A stretch of 14,220 nt of DNA from Pontiellaceae bacterium (GTDB lineage Bacteria > Verrucomicrobiota > Kiritimatiellia > Kiritimatiellales > Tichowtungiaceae): contig JALOTS010000020.1 in the NCBI GenBank assembly GCA_025457785.1, positions 1 to 14,220 on the forward strand, given 5' to 3'. Below are positions 7,091 through 11,786 of this stretch, piece by piece; position 1 is the stretch's first letter; every line of letters begins with the position of its first letter. The notes under the pieces are model-generated. The model did no database searches and was not told the DNA's origin. It was given only the letters and a program-made list of their open reading frames with translations. Both the position numbers and the translations under genes were made by a program.

Positions 7091-8209
7091 TTATTGAACG
7101 CCGGCTGCGTCAAAATCAGGGCGATGGGTTTCGATTTTCGCGGTTTTTTTAAGTTCTTCGATGTAGGCGACGATTGCGGCCTCTTTGGCCTGACCGGTCA
7201 GATATTCCTGAAGTTTGTCTTTGATTTCCGCCAGGGGGCGGATACTTTCCGCCTGCCGGTCAGTGACTTTGATGAGGTGATAGCCGTACTCGGTTTCCAC
7301 CACATCTCCGATGGTTCCGATTTCCTGAGCGAACGCAGCTTTTTCAAACGCCGGAACCATCTGTCCTGCAGAAACATTTTGGTATTCACCTCCGTTCTCC
7401 TTCGAGCCCGGATCTTCGGAATATTTTTTCGCGGCATCTGAAAAGGTTATAGTGCCGGCGTTAATCTCTTCTTTAATTTTTTCAATTTGTTCTTTTTTCG
7501 CGGCTTTTTCCTCTGCGGAAAGGTCTTTTGTCATCAGTAGAATATGGCTGGCAGTATAATTTTCCGGAACCTTGAATGTTTCAATGTTTTCTTCGTAGAA
7601 TTTGGTTACGTCGGCCAAAGACGCTTCGGGAATCTCAGCGGTTTTTTCCTTTGCCAGTTTGCGAACCATCATTTGTTTGCGCAAATTCTGCGTCCATTTG
7701 TCGTAATCAACATTGTTTTCGGCCAGAACCGATTTTAACGATTTTCCTTCCGGCGCATTTTTCCCAATGGCTGCAATTTCCTCATCGAGTTCTGTGTCGC
7801 TGACGACCAGACCTGATTTTTCAGCCGCTTTGGTGAGCAGGATGCTGGCGACCAGATTGTCGCTGATGCGTTTATAGAGCTGTTTTTGGATTGCGGGAAG
7901 CTGTTGCGGCGGGACGCGCTGGCGCATCTGCATCATTTGCATTTGGACTCCCTGCATAATTTCACCGTAGGTGACGGGCTGCCCCTCGACGGTTAAAACG
8001 ACATCTTCCGGTTTAGGCGCCAGCGGATCGGGCTTGAGGGGCTGCTGGAACAGATCGGCAGTCTGCTGGTTCAGATCTATGGATTCTGCGGTTTGCGCGG
8101 TTCCGGTGACAGATGTCGGTTCTTTTTTGCATCCGGCGGCGAAAACCGAAACGGTGATAATCGCGGCCAGCCATGCGGCTGCATTTGTTTTCTTGACGAG
8201 CGTGGTCAT
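7091..8209 (-). CDS. SurA/PpiC-type peptidyl-prolyl isomerase, predicted lipoprotein
   Basis: This is a parvulin-family chaperone of the cell envelope, likely helping exported or outer-membrane proteins to fold. The 372 residues start with a lipoprotein signal: a hydrophobic stretch at 10-25 and lipobox FAAGC with Cys27 as the lipidated residue, followed by Lys-Lys. A SurA-like helical chaperone region covers about 70-205. The parvulin domain spans about 216-317, with the typical ASHILL, FSDAAKKYSEDPGSKENGGE and GYHLIKV segments. The last ~50 residues form a further helix. The region is rich in methionine and glutamine at 85-110. The start is supported by GGGAG 10 bases before the ATG. It stands alone between a terminator and a divergent operon. 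Family certain, exact client unknown; PrsA-like or SurA-like roles are both possible. Confidence 0.92.
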   Translation of the reverse strand: MTTLVKKTNAAAWLAAIITVSVFAAGCKKEPTSVTGTAQTAESIDLNQQTADLFQQPLKPDPLAPKPEDVVLTVEGQPVTYGEIMQGVQMQMMQMRQRVPPQQLPAIQKQLYKRISDNLVASILLTKAAEKSGLVVSDTELDEEIAAIGKNAPEGKSLKSVLAENNVDYDKWTQNLRKQMMVRKLAKEKTAEIPEASLADVTKFYEENIETFKVPENYTASHILLMTKDLSAEEKAAKKEQIEKIKEEINAGTITFSDAAKKYSEDPGSKENGGEYQNVSAGQMVPAFEKAAFAQEIGTIGDVVETEYGYHLIKVTDRQAESIRPLAEIKDKLQEYLTGQAKEAAIVAYIEELKKTAKIETHRPDFDAAGVQ

Positions 8210-8255
8210 GTTCAGAATTCTCCCTGATTGTTAGTTCTCTTCCGCGCAATTCTTT

Positions 8256-8284
8256 TTGGCGGGAAAGACGGGCATATTTATATT
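8256..8284 (+). promoter_or_regulatory. Candidate sigma70-type promoter for the YkgJ-fabZ-lpxA run
   Basis: TTGGCG (8256-8261) is followed by a 17-base spacer and TATATT (8279-8284), five of six matches to the -10 consensus. The predicted start is near 8291, about 50 bases before the ATG at 8341. Confidence 0.55.
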
Positions 8285-8302
8285 TTAGGGGACGGGTGTC
8301 AA
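8275..8302 (-). promoter_or_regulatory. Weak candidate promoter for the parvulin lipoprotein gene
   Basis: On the minus strand a perfect TTGACA lies at 8302-8297. The AT-rich stretch that follows offers TATAAA at 14-base or TAAATA at 16-base spacing, neither ideal. It overlaps the divergent plus-strand promoter, so the two may compete. Confidence 0.35.
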
Positions 8303-8340
8303 TTTAATCACCTGTTAAAATTGAAGGAAAATAGCGGTTC

Positions 8341-8676
8341 ATGAATTCGGTGGATTATTTGTTTACATGCCGGCAGTGCGGAAACTGCTGCCGCTGGCCC
8401 GGTCATGTCCTTCTTACTGGCGGGGATATTGCCCGTCTGGCTATGGCGGAGAGGCTGCCGGAGGAAGTCTTCATTAACCGCTATACGGTTCTGGCGGAAA
8501 ACCGCCGTCAGTTGAGTTTGGCTGACGCTTCCGACGGGAGCTGTGTGCTTTTGCAGGGGGGGCGTTGCCGTCTGTATGAGGCGCGTCCGGCCCAGTGCCG
8601 CGAGTTCCCGTCCGGCTGGCGCGTGGCGGAGGGCTGCCCCGCGCTCGAAGAGCTGGATAAAACCCGAACGGTTTAA
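8341..8676 (+). CDS. YkgJ-type cysteine-cluster protein (putative Zn/Fe-chelate binding)
   Basis: A small 111-residue cytoplasmic protein with the signature of the YkgJ/UPF0153 family, annotated as putative zinc- or iron-chelating. The cluster C10-x-x-C-G-x-C-C17 (CRQCGNCC) is followed by Cys68, Cys76, Cys86 in the RPAQCREFPSGW segment, and Cys99. No signal peptide or membrane segment is visible. AAGGA lies about 12 bases before the ATG. It is the first gene of the plus-strand run; fabZ starts 69 bases later. The biochemical role of the family is not settled, so I give no gene symbol. Being next to lipid genes may be chance. Confidence 0.88.
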   Translation: MNSVDYLFTCRQCGNCCRWPGHVLLTGGDIARLAMAERLPEEVFINRYTVLAENRRQLSLADASDGSCVLLQGGRCRLYEARPAQCREFPSGWRVAEGCPALEELDKTRTV

Positions 8677-8727
8677 GCGTTGAATTGATTCCCGGATTTC
8701 AAGATAGTAGGCACCTTGAAACCACTA

Positions 8728-8736
8728 AAGGAGGAG
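8728..8736 (+). promoter_or_regulatory. Ribosome binding site fixing the ATG start of fabZ
   Basis: AAGGAGGAG ends 9 bases before ATG 8746. It lies inside a possible upstream extension from TTG 8716, which argues against that longer form. Confidence 0.85.
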
Positions 8737-8745
8737 AATCGTCGA

Positions 8746-9177
8746 ATGTCTGTAATAGAAGCCAATGAAATTTTAAATATCCTGCCGCATCGGTATCCGT
8801 TTATGCTGGTTGATCGGGTTGTTGAGATCGACGTGGGGAAACGGATCGTCGGCATTAAAAACCTGACCTTTAACGAACCGTTTTTTCAGGGACACTTTCC
8901 CGGACGGCCCGTTATGCCCGGTGTGATGCAGATGGAAGCCATGGCGCAGGTTGCCGGGATTCTGCTGAACAAGATGTTCGGCGGCGAAGGGAAGATCTCG
9001 TTTTTCGCGGCGATTGATAATGCCCGCTTCCGCCGTCCGGTGATTCCCGGCGATCAGCTTCGCATGGAAGTAGAGATTGTAAACGCCAAGCCGCGTCTTT
9101 CCAAAGTTCACGCCAAGGCGTTTGTGGGCGATAAGCTGGTTTCCGAGGCCGATTTAATGTTCAGTGCCGCAGGGTGA
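8746..9177 (+). CDS. fabZ: 3-hydroxyacyl-[acyl-carrier-protein] dehydratase FabZ
   Basis: FabZ removes water from 3-hydroxyacyl-ACP in fatty acid elongation, a hot-dog-fold enzyme of the cytoplasm. The 143 residues match the family. The N-terminal LPHRYPFMLVDRV motif is present, followed by the active-site segment GHFPGRPVMPGVMQMEAMAQ with catalytic His50 and Glu64. ATG 8746 is chosen because AAGGAGG precedes it; an in-frame TTG at 8716 would add ten unconserved residues. It is a stand-alone enzyme and is not fused to LpxC, as it is in some bacteria of the Bacteroidetes and PVC groups. lpxA begins 6 bases after its stop; both enzymes draw on the 3-hydroxyacyl-ACP pool, so co-expression balances membrane lipids against lipid A. 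A weak TTGAAT/GATAGT pair in the 69-base gap upstream is not convincing as a promoter. Confidence 0.97.
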   Translation: MSVIEANEILNILPHRYPFMLVDRVVEIDVGKRIVGIKNLTFNEPFFQGHFPGRPVMPGVMQMEAMAQVAGILLNKMFGGEGKISFFAAIDNARFRRPVIPGDQLRMEVEIVNAKPRLSKVHAKAFVGDKLVSEADLMFSAAG

Positions 9178-9183
9178 CGATTT

Positions 9184-9957
9184 ATGAGTATGATTCATTC
9201 CACAGCAATTGTCAGCGATGGCGCGGTTCTCGGTGAGGAAGTTAAAATCGGTCCGTACTGCATCGTCGGGCCGGATGTGAAAATAGGGGACGGAACCGAA
9301 CTGCTGGCGCACGCGGTTGTCGATGGACATACCACGCTTGGCGCCGGATGCACGGTTCATCCCTTTGCCCGGATCGGCGGCCCTACGCAGGATCTCAAGT
9401 TTAAAGGCGGGGCCCCCGGAGTGATCGTGGGCGACAAAACCGTGATCCGCGAATGTGTCACCATTAATGCAGCGACCCATGACGGAGAAATGACCGAGGT
9501 CGGTTCGGGCTGCCTTCTGCTGGCCTACAGTCATGTGGCTCATGCCTGTAAAATCGGCAACGGCGTGATCATTGTCAATGGAACGCAGCTCGCAGGCGAT
9601 GTCATCGTTGAGGACTTTGCGATCATTGAAGGGCTTTGCGGAGTTGTTCAATTCCGCCGGATCGGGAAAATGGCTTTTCTCGGCGCCTATACCAAGGCCA
9701 CGAAAGACGTGCCGCCTTACATGATTGCCGACGGGCTGGACATTGAGATCCGGGGCTTCAACAAAATCGGCATGGAGCGCCGAGGCGTACCGGAAGAATC
9801 ACGTGATGCCGTCAAAGAGGCCTACCGGATTCTTTACCGGCAGAAAAGCCCTCTTGCCGAAGCGATTGAAAAGATGGAAAACGAACTGCCTCCCACTCCG
9901 GAAGTGCAGCACCTGATTAACTTTATCCGCACATCGAAGAACGGAATTGTGCGGTGA
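9184..9957 (+). CDS. lpxA: UDP-N-acetylglucosamine O-acyltransferase LpxA
   Basis: LpxA performs the first step of lipid A synthesis, moving a 3-hydroxyacyl chain from ACP to the 3-OH of UDP-GlcNAc (or to an amino-sugar variant). The 257 residues form hexapeptide repeats of a left-handed beta helix (about 1-185; for example VKIGPYCIVGP and VKIGDGTELL). A helical C-terminal domain follows (about 186-257). SHVAH at 116-120 contains the counterpart of the catalytic E. coli His125, here His120. DVPPYMIADG (175-184) is typical. Two histidines implicated in E. coli activity, His144 and His160, appear as Asp139 and Val155 (LAGDV, GVVQF). It is 6 bases after fabZ and 13 before the secretion ATPase gene. 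Its presence implies an LPS-containing outer membrane. Confidence 0.94.
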   Translation: MSMIHSTAIVSDGAVLGEEVKIGPYCIVGPDVKIGDGTELLAHAVVDGHTTLGAGCTVHPFARIGGPTQDLKFKGGAPGVIVGDKTVIRECVTINAATHDGEMTEVGSGCLLLAYSHVAHACKIGNGVIIVNGTQLAGDVIVEDFAIIEGLCGVVQFRRIGKMAFLGAYTKATKDVPPYMIADGLDIEIRGFNKIGMERRGVPEESRDAVKEAYRILYRQKSPLAEAIEKMENELPPTPEVQHLINFIRTSKNGIVR

Positions 9958-9970
9958 GAGGAATGCTCTT

Positions 9971-11683
9971 ATGAAAAACGGCCAATTGGAAGATATCCTG
10001 CAGCAAACCGGACTTTTTACAATGGATCAGGTGACCGGTATTCTGACTGCTCTTGCCGGATCGGGCGTGGATTTTACCAGTACGGTTATCGAGCGGACGG
10101 GTGTCCGGGAAGAGGTTTTTCTGGAAAAACTGGCCGTTGCCATGGATCTTCCTTTTATGCGGCTTGCCAAGATTGAAATTGCGCCGGAGCTGTTGGCCAA
10201 AGTTCCGCCCAAGGCGGTTTTCCAATATAACATTCTGCCGGTTTCTGAAGAGAACGGCACGATTCATATTGCCACGGTCAATCCGCTGATGCCCGGATTA
10301 ATTGATACCATGCGCCTCGTTACCGGCGGGCGAATCAGACTTTCGCTCAGTCCTTCCGCCGATATTGCCTCTGCGGCTAAGCGCCTTTACGGGGTCGGCG
10401 CCGAAACGCTCGACCGCATGATGCAGGATGACGACCGCATTAATCTGGATGAAGAAGGTCTTTTCAAACAGGATTTGAGCGAGCTGGACCAGGAAGCCTC
10501 TGTCGTTAAGTTTGTGAATCAGATTATCTGGGAGGCGCATCAGAACCGCGCCACCGATATTCATATTGAGCCGATGGAGGTGGATTTGCGCATCCGCTAC
10601 CGCATCGACGGCGTTTTAATTCAGACTCCCGTGCCCGCCACCCTTAAACGCTTTCAGTCTTCCATTATTTCTCGCATTAAGGTGATGGCCAATATGGACA
10701 TCGCTGAAAAGCGTCTTCCTCAGGATGGCCGCATCAGTCTGCGCATTCAGGGCGAAGAGATCGATGTCCGTGTTTCGACCATGCCGACGGTTTACGGCGA
10801 GAGCGTCAGTCTTCGGCTGCTGCTGCGCGGAAGCGGCATGATCGGCATGGAACTTCTTGGATTGAGCCTGGAGGACGAAAAAATTCTCAAACGGATGATC
10901 TCCCGTCCGCACGGTATTCTGCTTTGTACCGGTCCGACCGGTTCCGGTAAATCCACCTCGCTCTACGCCTGGCTTCACACCATTAATTCGGTTGATATCC
11001 GCATCATGTCGGCGGAAGACCCGATCGAATATGAAATGGCCGGGGTCAATCAGGTGCAGATGAAACCTGAAATCGGACTGACCTTTGCGCACGCTCTGCG
11101 CACCTTTTTGCGTCAGGATCCCGATGTGATTATGGTGGGGGAAATCCGGGACCGCGAGACCGCCGAAATTGCCATTCGCGCCGCGCTTACGGGGCATTTA
11201 GTGTTCAGTACACTGCACACGAACGACTCGGCGGCGAGTATCAACCGTCTGCTGGATATGGGGATTGAGCCGTTTCTGGTGGCTTCTGCGGTTGAGGGAA
11301 TTGTCGCCCAACGTCTGATTCGCCGTCTCTGCCCCTTCTGCCGAAAACCGATTGAGCTGGATGTCGCGCAGCGCGAGGTGTTGCGCAGAGAGGGGTTTCC
11401 TGTTGAAAAACTCGACACGCACACGGTTTATGAGCCGGGCGGTTGCGATGAATGCCGGGGGTCCGGCTTCAGGGGCCGTACCGGTATTTACGAAATTCTG
11501 ACTGTGGACGATCATATTCGTCCGCTCATTATCAACCGCTCCGCCGCCAGTGATATCAAACGCGAAGCAATGCGCCACGGGCTGCATACGCTTCGCGATG
11601 ACGGCTGGAGCAAAGTTCTCAAAGGGGTGACTACGGTTGAGGAAATTCTTCGCGTCAGCGAAGAGGATGAAGAATCCACCTGA
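9971..11683 (+). CDS. GspE/PilB-family type II secretion or type IV pilus ATPase
   Basis: This hexameric cytoplasmic ATPase powers assembly of a type IV pilus or the pseudopilus of a type II secretion system. The 570 residues hold an N-terminal GspE/MshEN-type domain (about 1-140), then the N2 and motor domains. Walker A is GPTGSGKS at 321-328, the Asp box is at 349-354 (EDPIEY), Walker B is VIMVGEIRD at 386-394, and the His box is GHLVFSTLHTND at 408-419. A zinc-type tetracysteine site (Cys454, Cys457, Cys492, Cys495) is present, as in GspE and PilB. Start 9971 is chosen because AGAGGA lies 8 bases before it; an in-frame TTG at 9947 would overlap lpxA. It is 13 bases from lpxA, and no other secretion or pilus gene is visible. 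GspE and PilB cannot be told apart from this sequence alone. Confidence 0.93.
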   Translation: MKNGQLEDILQQTGLFTMDQVTGILTALAGSGVDFTSTVIERTGVREEVFLEKLAVAMDLPFMRLAKIEIAPELLAKVPPKAVFQYNILPVSEENGTIHIATVNPLMPGLIDTMRLVTGGRIRLSLSPSADIASAAKRLYGVGAETLDRMMQDDDRINLDEEGLFKQDLSELDQEASVVKFVNQIIWEAHQNRATDIHIEPMEVDLRIRYRIDGVLIQTPVPATLKRFQSSIISRIKVMANMDIAEKRLPQDGRISLRIQGEEIDVRVSTMPTVYGESVSLRLLLRGSGMIGMELLGLSLEDEKILKRMISRPHGILLCTGPTGSGKSTSLYAWLHTINSVDIRIMSAEDPIEYEMAGVNQVQMKPEIGLTFAHALRTFLRQDPDVIMVGEIRDRETAEIAIRAALTGHLVFSTLHTNDSAASINRLLDMGIEPFLVASAVEGIVAQRLIRRLCPFCRKPIELDVAQREVLRREGFPVEKLDTHTVYEPGGCDECRGSGFRGRTGIYEILTVDDHIRPLIINRSAASDIKREAMRHGLHTLRDDGWSKVLKGVTTVEEILRVSEEDEEST

Positions 11684-11693
11684 TCGGTTTGCG

Positions 11694-11719
11694 TTTTTCC
11701 GTTTCAATATCCGGAAAAA
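11694..11719 (+). repeat. Inverted repeat in the gap after the secretion ATPase gene
   Basis: Arms TTTTTCCG (11694-11701) and CGGAAAAA (11712-11719) flank a 10-base loop in the 103-base gap before the CotH-type gene. There is no T run after it on either strand, so it is not a standard intrinsic terminator. The rest of the gap shows no convincing promoter. Confidence 0.35.
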
Positions 11720-11786
11720 GGGAGCAGAATTGTTCCGGTTTCTGGAAACAGGTTGATCCGGCGGGAAAAACAAACGGCGGTGCTCA

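Noticed and set aside
8716..8745. Upstream in-frame TTG start that would lengthen FabZ by ten residues
   Set aside because: The extension contains the strong AAGGAGGAG ribosome site for ATG 8746 and does not resemble the family N-terminus.
9947..9970. In-frame TTG start for the secretion ATPase overlapping lpxA
   Set aside because: ATG 9971 has a properly spaced AGAGGA and gives a normal family N-terminus.
11694..11719. Hairpin after the secretion ATPase gene as an intrinsic terminator
   Set aside because: The stem is AT-rich at its base with a 10-base loop, and no T run follows on either strand.
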